Below, one piece after another: positions 52,118 to 61,180 of a DNA stretch of 64,000 bases. The DNA comes from Castellaniella ginsengisoli. GTDB taxonomy: Bacteria; Pseudomonadota; Gammaproteobacteria; Burkholderiales; Burkholderiaceae_B. The DNA lies in the NCBI RefSeq assembly GCF_039523235.1, contig NZ_BAAAEX010000003.1; one strand, written 5' to 3'. Each line of letters opens with the position of its first letter. The first letter of the stretch is position 1. The notes below the pieces were generated by a model, which worked only from the letters and a program-made list of their open reading frames with translations, had not been told where the DNA came from and made no database searches. Position numbers and translations under genes: made by a program.

Positions 52118-52848
52118 ATGCCACGCCATCCCCGCAGGAACCGCTGCTGAGGGTCCGCGCCCTGTCGGCCGGCTACGGCCTGGTCCAGGTGCTGCACTCG
52201 ATCTCCCTGGACGTGCGGCAGGCCGAATTCCTGGCGCTGGTGGGCAGCAACGGCGCGGGCAAGACCACGCTGCTGCGCACGCTCTCGGGTCTTCTGCCGA
52301 TCGGATCGGGAACCCTCGAATGGGAAGGCCGCGCCATCGGCGGTCTGACGCCCGATGCGATCTTCCGCCAAGGCATCGTGCAGGTGCCCGAGGGCCGTCA
52401 GCTCTTTCCCCGCATGTCGGTCCGGGACAATCTGCTGATGGGCGCGTACCGGCGCGACGACCAGGCCGGCGTGCGGGCCGATCTGGACAGGGTCTACGGC
52501 CTTTTTCCCCGCCTGGCCGAGCGGCGGCGCCAACTGGCCGGCAGCATGTCGGGCGGCGAACAGCAGATGTGCGCCATGGCGCGCGCCTTGATGGCCCGCC
52601 CGCGCCTGCTGCTGGTCGATGAAATGAGCCTGGGGCTGGCCCCGATCATCGTGGACCAACTGATGGAAACCCTGACGGCCATCCGCGACCAGGGCGTCAC
52701 CATCCTGCTGGTCGAGCAGGACATCCATCTGGCGCTGGCGGCGGCCGATCGGGCCTATGTGCTGGAAACCGGCCGCATCGTGCGCGAGGGACCGGCCCGC
52801 GACCTGATCGCGGACCCGGAACTGAAACGCGCCTACCTGGGCGTCTAG
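52114..52848 (+). CDS. livF: Branched-chain amino acid-type ABC transporter ATP-binding protein LivF
   Basis: This 244-residue ATPase has Walker A GSNGAGKTT, Q-loop VQVPEGRQLFPRMSVRDNLLMGAY, a canonical signature SMSGGEQQM, Walker B LLLVDEMSLGLAP and switch His region LVEQDIHLAL. It is the partner of LivG. ATG at 52114 overlaps the livG stop. The last gene of the liv cluster; it converges on the cysB-like gene with 8 bases between stops. Confidence 0.95.
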   Translation: MNATPSPQEPLLRVRALSAGYGLVQVLHSISLDVRQAEFLALVGSNGAGKTTLLRTLSGLLPIGSGTLEWEGRAIGGLTPDAIFRQGIVQVPEGRQLFPRMSVRDNLLMGAYRRDDQAGVRADLDRVYGLFPRLAERRRQLAGSMSGGEQQMCAMARALMARPRLLLVDEMSLGLAPIIVDQLMETLTAIRDQGVTILLVEQDIHLALAAADRAYVLETGRIVREGPARDLIADPELKRAYLGV

Positions 52849-52855
52849 GCGGCCC

Positions 52856-53842
52856 TCAAGCGACGGCCCGCACCTCGGCGACGGGGCCGGAAGAAGCCGG
52901 AGGCGCCGGCTGGGCGATGGCCTCGGCCACGACGTCGCGCGACAGCGACGGCGCCAGCATTTCCATCAGCACGTAGACGAAATCGCGCAGGAATACGCCG
53001 CGCTTGATCGCCACGCTGGTCGTGTGCTGACCGAACAGGTGGCCGGCGGGCAAACCGACCAATCCCTTGTCCCGGCGCGGATCGAACGCCACGCCCGCGA
53101 TGATGCCGATGCCCAGGCCGATGTCGGCATAGGTCTTGATCACATCGGCATCGATGGCTTCCAGCACGATGTCGGGCTCGATCCCGGCCTGCTCGAAGGC
53201 GGCGTCGATGGCGCGCCGCCCCGAGAACGCCCGGTCATAGGTCACGATGGGATACTGGGCCAGATGATCCAGCGACAGATTGCGCGCGGCGCTGGAGGTC
53301 AGGCCCGTCAGCGGATGATCGGGGGGCACCACCAGCGTGTGCTCCCAGGAATAGACCGGCAGGGCCACCAGGCCCGGCGTCTGGGCCAGGGTCTCGGTGG
53401 CGATGGCCAGATCCGCCTGCTCGTGCAGGACCAGCTTGGCCAGATGTTCCGGATTGCCCTCGGCCAGCGACACGTGGACCTTGGGAAAGCGCGCGCGAAA
53501 CGCCGGGATCACGCGCGGCAGCAGGTAGCGGGCCTGGGTGTGGGTGCAGGCGATGATCAGGGAGCCCTCGTCGCGCTGGGCGAATTCATCGCTGACTTTC
53601 TTGAGATTGTCCACCTCGCGCATGATGCGGTCGATGACGACCGAGACGGCCTGGCCCGGCTTGGTCAAGCCCTTGAGACGCTTGCCGTGGCGCTCGAAGA
53701 TGCGCACGCCGAGTTCGTCCTCGAATTCGATGATGGCCTTGGACACCCCCGGCTGGGACGTATACAGCGAACGGGCCGCTTCGGTCAGATTGAAGTTGCG
53801 CCGGATCGTTTCGCGGACAAATCGGAATTGCTGCAGGTTCAT
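52856..53842 (-). CDS. cysB: CysB/Cbl-type LysR family regulator
   Basis: This 328-residue LysR protein has the CysB-group N-terminus MNLQQFRFVRETIRRNFNLTEAARSLYTSQPGVSKAIIEFEDELGVRIFERHGKRLKGLT, notably FNLTEAA and the QPGVSK recognition helix. The effector domain includes IIACTHTQARYLLP and DADVIKTYADIGLGIGIIAGVAFDP, both typical of CysB. CysB activates sulphur assimilation in response to N-acetylserine. It is next to a transport cluster rather than cys genes here, so the target may be either. A C-terminal Pro/Ala-rich tail is extra. ATG at 53842; a minus-strand TATAAT lies 25 bases upstream. Confidence 0.88.
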   Translation of the reverse strand: MNLQQFRFVRETIRRNFNLTEAARSLYTSQPGVSKAIIEFEDELGVRIFERHGKRLKGLTKPGQAVSVVIDRIMREVDNLKKVSDEFAQRDEGSLIIACTHTQARYLLPRVIPAFRARFPKVHVSLAEGNPEHLAKLVLHEQADLAIATETLAQTPGLVALPVYSWEHTLVVPPDHPLTGLTSSAARNLSLDHLAQYPIVTYDRAFSGRRAIDAAFEQAGIEPDIVLEAIDADVIKTYADIGLGIGIIAGVAFDPRRDKGLVGLPAGHLFGQHTTSVAIKRGVFLRDFVYVLMEMLAPSLSRDVVAEAIAQPAPPASSGPVAEVRAVA

Positions 53843-53866
53843 GGATAAGGCCCTATAGGAAGAGCC

Positions 53867-53872
53867 ATTATA
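53867..53872 (-). promoter_or_regulatory. -10 box for the cysB-like gene
   Basis: TATAAT on the minus strand (53872-53867), 24 bases upstream of the ATG. The surrounding 53860-53915 stretch is AT-rich, unlike its flanks. The -35 is not convincing. Confidence 0.45.
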
Positions 53873-53921
53873 TGTAATATAGAACCTGATTAATATGACT
53901 TTTTGTTATTTGTTTAGGTTC

Positions 53922-53982
53922 GAGGCACGGGGCGCGCCCCGGCCTCGGGCGCCCGCCGCGCCCGCAAGGCGCGCGGCGGGCG
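53922..53982 (-). terminator. Two tandem GC hairpins after mmsA
   Basis: CGCCCGCCGCGC (53950-53961) pairs with GCGCGGCGGGCG (53971-53982), a perfect 12-bp stem 7 bases past the mmsA stop. A second one, GAGGC-A-CGGGGCGCGCCCCG-GCCTC (53922-53946), follows. No T-run is present, so it may work as a factor-dependent or stability element. Confidence 0.5.
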
Positions 53983-53989
53983 TGGCCGG

Positions 53990-55483
53990 TCACTTCATCG
54001 AGATCGTGGTGTTGACCTCGCGCGGGTGCGCCTGCCACCGGGCGGTGACGGTCTTGGTCTGCGTCCAGAAGTAGATCGACTGGCGGCCGTTGGGCCCCAG
54101 GTCGCCCAGTTTCGAGGCCCGCGAGCCCGTAAAGCTGAACCAGGCCACCGGCACCGGGATGGGGATGTTGATCCCCACCTGACCGACGTCGATGTTGTTC
54201 TGGAAGTAGCGGGCGTGCCCGCCATCCTGCGTGAAGATCGAGGTGCCGTTGCCGTTGGGATTGGCGTTGATGAACGCCACCGCTTCTTCCAGCGTATCGA
54301 CCTGCACCACCGAAAGCACCGGCCCGAAGATCTCCTCGCGGTAGATGCTCATGTCGGCCTTGACGCCGCCGAACACGGTCGGCCCGACGAAATTGCCCTT
54401 TTCGTAGCCGGCCACCTGGACGCCGCGGCCGTCCAGCAGCAGTTCGGCGCCCTCGTCCACGCCCTTCTGGATGAAGCCCTCGACGCGCTGCTTGGCGGCG
54501 GGTGAAATCAGCGGGCCGAGATCCGCCTGGCGATCCGTGCCGACGTTGATCTTCAGCTTGCGCGCGCGCTCGACGAAGTCGGGCAGCCACTTTTGCGCCT
54601 CGCCCACCAGCACCAGCACGGAAATCGCCATGCAGCGCTCGCCGGCCGCGCCGAAAGCCGCGCCCAGCATCGAGTTCAGGGCGGCCTCGCGGTCGGCGTC
54701 GGGCATGATGACGCTGTGGTTCTTGGCGCCCATCATGGCCTGGCAACGCTTGCCCGCGTTCGAGGAGCGGCGGTAGATCTCCGTGCCGACGCGGGTCGAG
54801 CCGATGAAGGACACGGCTTTGATGTCGGGGTGATCGCACAGGGTGTTGGCGACGTCCGGCCCGCCATGCACGACGTTGAGCACGCCGGGAGGCAACCCGG
54901 CTTCCAGGGCCAGTTGGGCCACCATCAACGAGGCCGTCGGATCCTGCTCGGACGGCTTGTACACGAAAGTATTGCCGCAGGTCACGGCGATGGGGAACAT
55001 CCAGCACGGCAGCATCACGGGGAAATTGAACGCCGTGATCCCGGCGCACACGCCCAGGGGCTGGATGATCGAATAGACGTCGATACCGGTGGCGGCGTTC
55101 TCGGCGTAATCGCCCAGTTGCAGCGTATTGGCCGACACGGCGTGATCGACGCCCTCCAGGCCGCGCGCGACCTCGCCTTCGGCATCGGGCAGGGTCTTGC
55201 CGTGCTCGCGGGAAATGACTTCGGCGATCTTCGGGGTGTGCTCCCGCAGCAACTGGGCGAAATCCACCATGATCTGACGGCGCTTGGCCTGGCTGACGTT
55301 GCGCCAGGTCTCGAAAGCCTTTTTGGAATCCGCAATCGCCCGTTCGACTTCGGCCGGCGTGGCGAAGGGCACCCGGGCGACCACTTCCTGGGTTGCCGGA
55401 TCAATGACGTCGCGCCATTCCTTGGTTTCGGACTGGACGAGTTTCCCGCCGATCAGCAGCGGGACGCGTGGGATGTCGCTCAT
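53990..55483 (-). CDS. mmsA: CoA-acylating methylmalonate-semialdehyde dehydrogenase
   Basis: This 497-residue aldehyde dehydrogenase of the MmsA type oxidises methylmalonate or malonate semialdehyde to propionyl-CoA or acetyl-CoA with CO2 release. Visible features are PLGVCAGITAFNFPVMLPCWMFPIAV (typical of MmsA), EQDPTASLMVAQLALEAGLPPGVLNVVHGG, GAKNHSVIMPDAD and the catalytic Cys in FGAAGERCMAISV. The C-terminal SFTGSRASKLGDLGPNGRQSIYFWTQTKTVTARW is family-specific. It follows a periplasmic binding-protein gene by 34 bases and shares its transcript, so the transported ligand may be degraded through a semialdehyde. Confidence 0.95.
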   Translation of the reverse strand: MSDIPRVPLLIGGKLVQSETKEWRDVIDPATQEVVARVPFATPAEVERAIADSKKAFETWRNVSQAKRRQIMVDFAQLLREHTPKIAEVISREHGKTLPDAEGEVARGLEGVDHAVSANTLQLGDYAENAATGIDVYSIIQPLGVCAGITAFNFPVMLPCWMFPIAVTCGNTFVYKPSEQDPTASLMVAQLALEAGLPPGVLNVVHGGPDVANTLCDHPDIKAVSFIGSTRVGTEIYRRSSNAGKRCQAMMGAKNHSVIMPDADREAALNSMLGAAFGAAGERCMAISVLVLVGEAQKWLPDFVERARKLKINVGTDRQADLGPLISPAAKQRVEGFIQKGVDEGAELLLDGRGVQVAGYEKGNFVGPTVFGGVKADMSIYREEIFGPVLSVVQVDTLEEAVAFINANPNGNGTSIFTQDGGHARYFQNNIDVGQVGINIPIPVPVAWFSFTGSRASKLGDLGPNGRQSIYFWTQTKTVTARWQAHPREVNTTISMK

Positions 55484-55517
55484 TCAAACCTCCTGGATAA
55501 ATCGATGAAAGCGGAAA

Positions 55518-56729
55518 TCACTTGACCAGCGGGCAGGTCGAAGCCGACAGGGGCTGGAAAGCATCCTGGGCCGGAATCGTGGCCACCAGCTTGGAGAGGT
55601 CCCATTCGCCCTTGGACTCGGCAGGCGCTTTGACCTCGTACAGATACATGTCGTGGATCACCCGGCCGTCGGGGCGGATGGAGGCATTGTGCATGATCGG
55701 ATCCTGGATGGGGATCTCGCGCATCTTCGCCGCCACCACGTCGCCCTCGGTGGAGCCCGTGGCCGCCACGGCCTTCAGGTAATGCAGCACGCTGGAATAC
55801 ACGCCGGCCTGGGTCATGGTGGGCTTCTTGCCCTCGAAGGCCTGGGCAAAGCGGTCGGACCAGGCGCGCGACGCGTCGTCAAAATCCCAGTAGAAGCCGT
55901 CCACGTAGCTCAACCCCTGGGCGGTCTCCAGCCCCAGGGCGCGCAGGTCGGACAGGAACACCAGCAGGGACGCCAGGCGCTGGCCGCCCGCGACGATGCC
56001 GAACTCACGCGCCTGCTTGATCACGTTGACCGTATCCTGGCCGCCGTTGGCCAGGGCCACGACCTGGGCGCCGGAGCTTTGCGCCTGCAGCAGATAGGAA
56101 GCGAAATCGGGCGCGTTCAGCGGATGGGGGACGGCGCCCTTCACCGTGCCGCCCAGGGCCTTGACCATGTCGGAAGCGCCTTTTTCCAGGGAATGGCCGA
56201 AGGCGTAATCCACCGTGATGAAGAACCACGACTTGCCGCCCTTGTCGAACATGGCCTTGACGCCGCCGATCGACTGGGAATAGACGTCGAACATCCAGTG
56301 AAAGCCCACCGGCGAGCAGCTCTTGTTGGTCAGGTCCGTGGTGGCCGGGCCGGAAAACAGCACGACCTTGTTCTTTTCGCGGGCGATGTTCTGCACCGCC
56401 AGAGCCACCGCCGAGTTGGTCAGGTCGGCGATCGCCGTCACGCCGTTGCGGTCGAACCATTCGCGCGCGCGCGCGGCCCCCACGTCCGCCTTGTTCTGAT
56501 TGTCGGCCGACAACAGCTCGATCTCCATGCCCTTGCACTGCGCCTTCAGGCAATCGTCGATGGCCAGTTGAGCGGCCGCCACCGATCCCATGCCGCCCAT
56601 GGAAGCGTAGGTGCCCGACATATCGGTCAGCACCCCGATCTTGACGGGAGGGGTCGCCGCCTGAGAAACGGACATGGACAGGGCGGCGGCGCATAAAGAG
56701 GCCGCCAGGATCGGCGTGAATTTCTGCAT
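55518..56729 (-). CDS. ABC transporter substrate-binding protein, branched-chain amino acid (type 1 periplasmic) family
   Basis: This 403-residue complete protein has a signal peptide (MQKFTPILAASLCAAALSMSVSQA, cleavage after SQA). The type 1 periplasmic domain begins PVKIGVLTDMSGTYASMGGMGSVAAAQLAIDDC and contains NKSCSPVGFHWMFDVYSQSIGGVKAMFD and YAFGHSLEKGASDMV. Such proteins bind amino acids, aromatic acids or short-chain acids. No permease or ATPase genes are next to it; livHMGF 3 kb away lack an intact binding protein and could be its partner. It precedes mmsA and is divergent from a LysR gene. GGAGA ribosome site before the ATG. Confidence 0.92.
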   Translation of the reverse strand: MQKFTPILAASLCAAALSMSVSQAATPPVKIGVLTDMSGTYASMGGMGSVAAAQLAIDDCLKAQCKGMEIELLSADNQNKADVGAARAREWFDRNGVTAIADLTNSAVALAVQNIAREKNKVVLFSGPATTDLTNKSCSPVGFHWMFDVYSQSIGGVKAMFDKGGKSWFFITVDYAFGHSLEKGASDMVKALGGTVKGAVPHPLNAPDFASYLLQAQSSGAQVVALANGGQDTVNVIKQAREFGIVAGGQRLASLLVFLSDLRALGLETAQGLSYVDGFYWDFDDASRAWSDRFAQAFEGKKPTMTQAGVYSSVLHYLKAVAATGSTEGDVVAAKMREIPIQDPIMHNASIRPDGRVIHDMYLYEVKAPAESKGEWDLSKLVATIPAQDAFQPLSASTCPLVK

Positions 56730-56805
56730 GGTCTTGTCTCCGTTGTCGTTGGACCCGTCCTCTGCGGGGCGGGATCGGTGAGCCTAGGCCCCCACCCCAG
56801 TGTAG

Positions 56806-56864
56806 TTGTGTAAAAAGCGTATTACCATCAAAATATTTGCACATTCATTGATGATATTTGCACA
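56806..56864. promoter_or_regulatory. Repeated LysR-type half-sites in the shared promoter
   Basis: ATATTTGCACA occurs twice in the same direction (56833-56843 and 56854-56864), 21 bases apart, two helical turns. A related inverted half-site TTGTGTAAA lies at 56806-56814. These sites cover the space between the LysR gene and the binding-protein gene and are the likely regulator operator. Confidence 0.6.
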
Positions 56865-56873
56865 ACAAAACTC

Positions 56874-57845
56874 ATGGCCGACTGGGACGCAATCCGCTAT
56901 TTTCTGGAAGTCGCCCGCACGCAGCGGGCCAGCGCCGCCGCCCAGCGGCTGGGGGTGCAGCACAGCACCGTCACCCGGCGCATCCGCGCGCTGGAGCAAG
57001 ACCTCGGCGTGACGCTGTTCGAGAAATCCCGCGCCAGCGGGTTCACCCCGACCGAGGAAGGCCTGCGCTTCTTCGCCCACGCGGAGCAGGTCGAAAGCAC
57101 CTTGCTGGCGGCCCGGGAGGCCCTGTCCGGCAGCGCCCAGATGCCTTCGGGCCACTTGCGGATCGGCTCCACCGAGGGTTTCGGCAGCACGGTGCTGACG
57201 CCCCTGATGGTGGATTTCCAGCGCCGCCACCCCGCGATGACGCTGGACATCATGCCGGTGCCGCGCTTCATCAGCCTTTCCAAGCGCGAGGCCGACATCG
57301 CCATCGCCCTGGAACGCCCCCAGCGCGGTCCCTACTTGTGCACCAAGCTCGCCGACTACAACTTGCGGCTGTACGGCACCCGCGATTACCTGGCCCGCCA
57401 CGGACCGGTCCGGCGGCAGGCCGATCTGGGCCGGCACACCTTCATCGGCTATGTGGACGAGCTCTTGTTCAGCGACCGGCTGCGCTACCTGGACGACCTG
57501 GTGCAGCCGTCGCGCGTGATCTTCCGCAGCACCAGCGTGCTGGCTCAGTACCATGCGGCCCTGGGCGGCCAGGCGCTGGCGATCCTGCCCTGTTTCCTGG
57601 CGGCCCAGGACGAGCGGCTGGTGCCCGTGCTGGCCGACGCCGTACTCGTGACGCGCAGTTTCTGGATGTACTGCCATGAAGACCTGCGGCGCACACGCCG
57701 CGTCATGGCCTTATGGGACTACCTGAAGCAGGCCGTCGCGCTGAACCGCGGCCTGCTGTGCGGCAGCGCCCGGGAACTGCGCACGCCGGCCGAAGACTGG
57801 GCGCCGTCCTATGCCCCTTCGCGCGCGGCGGCCGCGCCGGATTGA
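56874..57845 (+). CDS. LysR family transcriptional regulator
   Basis: This 323-residue protein has the LysR winged helix MADWDAIRYFLEVARTQRASAAAQRLGVQHSTVTRRIRALEQDLGVTLFEKSR (about residues 1-55). The effector domain begins at about residue 90 with GHLRIGSTEGFGSTVLTPLMVDFQRRHP. The HSTVTRRIRALE helix is typical of the subgroup with AQ/QHSTV recognition helices. Divergent from the binding-protein/mmsA unit, sharing a 144-base gap with repeated half-sites, so it probably controls that unit. The inducer is unknown. It converges on lptF with 29 bases between stops. Confidence 0.93.
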   Translation: MADWDAIRYFLEVARTQRASAAAQRLGVQHSTVTRRIRALEQDLGVTLFEKSRASGFTPTEEGLRFFAHAEQVESTLLAAREALSGSAQMPSGHLRIGSTEGFGSTVLTPLMVDFQRRHPAMTLDIMPVPRFISLSKREADIAIALERPQRGPYLCTKLADYNLRLYGTRDYLARHGPVRRQADLGRHTFIGYVDELLFSDRLRYLDDLVQPSRVIFRSTSVLAQYHAALGGQALAILPCFLAAQDERLVPVLADAVLVTRSFWMYCHEDLRRTRRVMALWDYLKQAVALNRGLLCGSARELRTPAEDWAPSYAPSRAAAAPD

Positions 57846-57874
57846 GCCGCCGCAGCGGTTTCCCGCCACCGGCC

Positions 57875-58990
57875 TCAGGCAGATTCGGGCGTGCGGCGCT
57901 TGGGCTTGGGCATGCGCACCCGCTGCCACATCAAGCCCAGGCCCAGGGCCAGGAACACCGCATGCACCAGCACCAGGCCGACACCGAAGGACAGCACGCC
58001 ATTGGCGATCCAGCCGCGCGACAGGTTGATCAGGTTCATGTACAGCAGCGCCAGCAGGCCGGCGATGAGCAGATCGCCCGAACGCCCCAGGCGCGGGTTC
58101 ACCGCCCCCAGCGGCAGGGCGATCAACGCCAGGTTGAGGACCGCCAGCGGCAGCGACAGCCGCCACATCAGTTGGGACATCGATTCCGTATCGCCCTGGG
58201 CGATCAGATCCAGCGTCGGACGTGCCTTGATTTGCTGCAGCGCCTGCTGGAGCTTGGCTTCCTGGACGCGAGGATCGGTGCGGCTTTCGATGCGCACGCC
58301 ATAGCGGTCGAATTCCAGCATGCGCATTTCGGGCGATCCCGATTTCAGGTCGTAGCGGTGTCCCGGCCCCAGCACCAGGAAGCGGTCGCCATTGGACTCG
58401 GTGCGGATCGCGGCGCTTTCCGCCGTGACGATGCTGAGCCATTCGGGTTCGATGATGCGGGCCACCACCCGGCCCAGTTCGTCGTCCGGCCGGGTCGGCG
58501 ATTCGGCGAAGAACACCCGCCGGCCATCGTCGGTTTCGATGAACTGACCGGCCGAGACCTTGGACAAATCAGAACGCTGCTCGAAGCGCTGCCGGTATTC
58601 GGCAATCTGGCCGTAGGCCCAAGGCGATGCCGACAGTGTCAGCACCGCCACCACGGCCGCGACCGGCAGGGCGAAGCGCATCACGGGATGCAGCCACTGG
58701 CCCAGGGACAGGCCGCTGGCGAACCAGACTGCCATTTCCGACTCGCGGTAGCTGCGCGTGACGGTGGTCAACACCGCCACGAACAAGGTCACGGACAGGA
58801 TCACCGGCAGCGCGGTGATGCTGGAAAAGGCCGCCAGGCCCAGCACGACATTGGCGCCGATGTCACCATTGGCCGCATCGCCCAGCAGGCGCACGATCAG
58901 CACGCTCAGCCACACCACCAGCAGCGTGGAAAACACGATGCCCGCATGGCTGGTGATCTCGGAAAAGACGGCGCGCTTGAACAATGACAT
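57875..58990 (-). CDS. lptF: LPS export ABC transporter permease LptF
   Basis: This 371-residue inner-membrane permease has six helices, three before and three after a periplasmic jellyroll. It starts LFKRAVFSEITSHAGIVFSTLLVVWLSVLIVRLLGDAANG and continues through FVAVLTTVTRSYRESEMAVWFASGLS, a LptF signature. The C-terminal PLAVLNLALIALPLGAVNPRLGRSGDLLIAGLLALLYMNL is complete. LptF with LptG and LptB2 extracts lipopolysaccharide from the inner membrane. lptG is not next to it here. Divergent from pepA with 62 bases between starts, the usual pepA/lptF arrangement. Confidence 0.95.
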   Translation of the reverse strand: MSLFKRAVFSEITSHAGIVFSTLLVVWLSVLIVRLLGDAANGDIGANVVLGLAAFSSITALPVILSVTLFVAVLTTVTRSYRESEMAVWFASGLSLGQWLHPVMRFALPVAAVVAVLTLSASPWAYGQIAEYRQRFEQRSDLSKVSAGQFIETDDGRRVFFAESPTRPDDELGRVVARIIEPEWLSIVTAESAAIRTESNGDRFLVLGPGHRYDLKSGSPEMRMLEFDRYGVRIESRTDPRVQEAKLQQALQQIKARPTLDLIAQGDTESMSQLMWRLSLPLAVLNLALIALPLGAVNPRLGRSGDLLIAGLLALLYMNLINLSRGWIANGVLSFGVGLVLVHAVFLALGLGLMWQRVRMPKPKRRTPESA

Positions 58991-59052
58991 GGGAAAATGC
59001 GGAATAATGGACCGTCTACTCCCCCGGAATCTTCTGGACCCAAGGAAAACGA

Positions 59053-60549
59053 ATGGAATTTAGCACAACGACGTCGGCCTCCCTGCACACGCTCAAGACC
59101 CAGGCGCTGGCCGTGGGGGTGTTCCAGGACGGCGTCCTGAGCCCCGCCGCCGACGCCCTGGATCAGGCGACCCAGGGGGCGATCCGCGCGATCATCAAGG
59201 CGGAATTCGACGCCGCCCCGGGCGGCATCCTGACACTGCATGCCCCCGCCGGCCTCACCGCCGAACGCGTCATTTTACTCGGCCTGGGCGCTCAGGACCG
59301 CTTCAATGCCGCCACGCTGGCGCGCGCCCACGAAGCCCTGGCGGCCTACTGCGTGCGCGCGGGCCTGGGGCACGCGGTCTCCACCCTGTGCGCCCTGCCC
59401 TGCCCGGACGCCGACGCGGCCGACTGCGCCCGCACCGCCGCCCGCCTGGTCAGCGCGGCCACCTACCGCTACGACGCCACTTTCAGCCGCCCCAAGCCGG
59501 CCGCCAAGCTGCGCACCTTCGTCCTGCACCTGCCCCGCAGCCAGGCCGCCCGCGCGCGCACTGGCCTGGAACAAGGCGCCGCCATCGGCGCGGGCATGAA
59601 CCTCGCCCGCCTGCTGGGCGACCTGCCGCCCAATGTCTGCACACCGACCTACCTGGGCAAGACCGCCCGCAACCTGGCCAAGCAGTTCAAGACCCTCAAG
59701 GCCGAAGTCCTCGACCAGAAAAAAATCGAGGCGTTGAAGATGGGCTCCTTCCTGTCGGTGGCGCGCGGCTCGGCCGAACCGCCCGCCTTCATCGTCCTGC
59801 GCCACACGCCGGCCGGTGCCGCCGCCCGCAAGGCCGCCCCGCTCGTGCTGGTTGGCAAGGGCATCACGTTCGACGCCGGCGGCATCTCGCTCAAGCCCGG
59901 CCCAGGCATGGACGAAATGAAATTCGACATGTGCGGGGCTGCCGGCGTGCTGGGCACGATGCGCGCCGTGGCCGAACTGAACCTGCCGCGCGAGATCATC
60001 GGCATCGTCCCCAGTTGCGAGAACCTGCCCAGCGGCACGGCCAACAAGCCCGGCGACATCGTCACCAGCATGTCGGGCCGCACCATCGAGATCCTCAACA
60101 CCGATGCCGAAGGCCGCCTGATCCTGTGCGATGCCCTGACCTACGCGGAGCGCTTCAAGCCCGCCGCCGTGATCGATGTCGCCACCCTGACCGGCGCCTG
60201 CGTGATCGCGTTGGGCCACGTCAACAGCGGCCTGTTCACCCAGGATGAAACCCTGGCGGCGGATCTGCTCGCCGCCGGCCGCCAGGCGCTGGACCCGGCC
60301 TGGCGCCTGCCCCTTGAAGACGCCTATCAGGACCAGTTGAAATCCAACTTCGCCGACATGGCCAATATCGGCGGGCGGCCGGGGGGTTCGATCACCGCCG
60401 CCTGCTTCCTGTCGCGCTTCACCGCCAAGTATCCCTGGGCGCACCTGGACATCGCCGGTACGGCCTGGCACGAGGGCAAGCAAAAAGGCGCCACCGGCCG
60501 TCCCGTGCCCCTGCTGGTGAGCTACCTGCTGGGGCAATGCGCCCGATGA
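59053..60549 (+). CDS. pepA: Leucyl aminopeptidase (M17)
   Basis: This 498-residue cytosolic metallopeptidase has the M17 catalytic domain with VGKGITFDAGGISLKPGPGMDEMKFDMCGAAGVLG (metal-binding Lys and Asp residues), PSCENLPSGTANKPGDIVTSMSGRTIEILNTDAEGRLILCDAL and VDVATLTGACVIALG. The NTDAEGRL octapeptide signature is present. PepA also serves in some species as a DNA-binding factor. The N-terminal domain is more divergent, as usual. It is followed by holC after 19 bases, the conserved pair. Confidence 0.97.
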   Translation: MEFSTTTSASLHTLKTQALAVGVFQDGVLSPAADALDQATQGAIRAIIKAEFDAAPGGILTLHAPAGLTAERVILLGLGAQDRFNAATLARAHEALAAYCVRAGLGHAVSTLCALPCPDADAADCARTAARLVSAATYRYDATFSRPKPAAKLRTFVLHLPRSQAARARTGLEQGAAIGAGMNLARLLGDLPPNVCTPTYLGKTARNLAKQFKTLKAEVLDQKKIEALKMGSFLSVARGSAEPPAFIVLRHTPAGAAARKAAPLVLVGKGITFDAGGISLKPGPGMDEMKFDMCGAAGVLGTMRAVAELNLPREIIGIVPSCENLPSGTANKPGDIVTSMSGRTIEILNTDAEGRLILCDALTYAERFKPAAVIDVATLTGACVIALGHVNSGLFTQDETLAADLLAAGRQALDPAWRLPLEDAYQDQLKSNFADMANIGGRPGGSITAACFLSRFTAKYPWAHLDIAGTAWHEGKQKGATGRPVPLLVSYLLGQCAR

Positions 60550-60568
60550 GCGCGCGCAGGGCCGCCTC

Positions 60569-61030
60569 ATGAGCCGGGTGGATTTCGCCTACGGCGCAGC
60601 CCACCGGCTGCGCATGGCCTGCGGCACGGCGGCGCGCCATGTCGGCGCGGGCCGCAGGCTGCTGGTGTACTGCACCGACGAGCGCCGCCTGCGGCGCTTC
60701 GACGCGCTGCTCTGGGAATTCGAACCGGCCAGTTTCATCCCGCACGCCCTGGCCGACGACCCCCTGGCCGACCGCGCCGACGTCATCCTGGTGGCCGACG
60801 CCGCCACCCTGGCCGGCATGCCGCCGGGAGGCTGGCTGCTCAACCTGGACCTGGACTGCCCCCCGCAGGCCGAACGCTTCGAGCGTATCCTGGAAATCGT
60901 TTCCGGCCACGAAGCCGACATCCAGGCCGCCCGTGCGCGCTGGTCCCGGTACCAGCAGGCCGGCCATGATGTCCGGGGGCACCGCCTGCCAAGCAGCCAC
61001 CCCGCCGCAGGGAACCATCGCGGCGCCTGA
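60569..61030 (+). CDS. holC: DNA polymerase III subunit chi
   Basis: This 153-residue chi subunit links the clamp loader to single-strand-binding protein. Family elements are VDFAYGAAHRLRMACGTAARHVGAGRRLLVYC, LWEFEPASFIPHALADDPLADRADVILV and GWLLNLDLDCPPQAERFERILEIV. The ATG at 60569 follows pepA by 19 bases, and the pepA-holC order is conserved. The tail after residue 140 is low-complexity. Identification rests on position and the FIPH/PV-type strand pattern. Confidence 0.93.
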   Translation: MSRVDFAYGAAHRLRMACGTAARHVGAGRRLLVYCTDERRLRRFDALLWEFEPASFIPHALADDPLADRADVILVADAATLAGMPPGGWLLNLDLDCPPQAERFERILEIVSGHEADIQAARARWSRYQQAGHDVRGHRLPSSHPAAGNHRGA

Positions 61031-61180
61031 GTGTCTAAAGAACAGACCCGCCGCATCGCGCCGCCCGGATGCTGCCGGCCACTGTGTTTCCCACATGGAC
61101 GACGGCATTCAGCTTGTTGTAAGATTGAATTCACTCTGGTCGATGCCCGGCACCGGCCTCATGCACTACAGGAAACCGCC

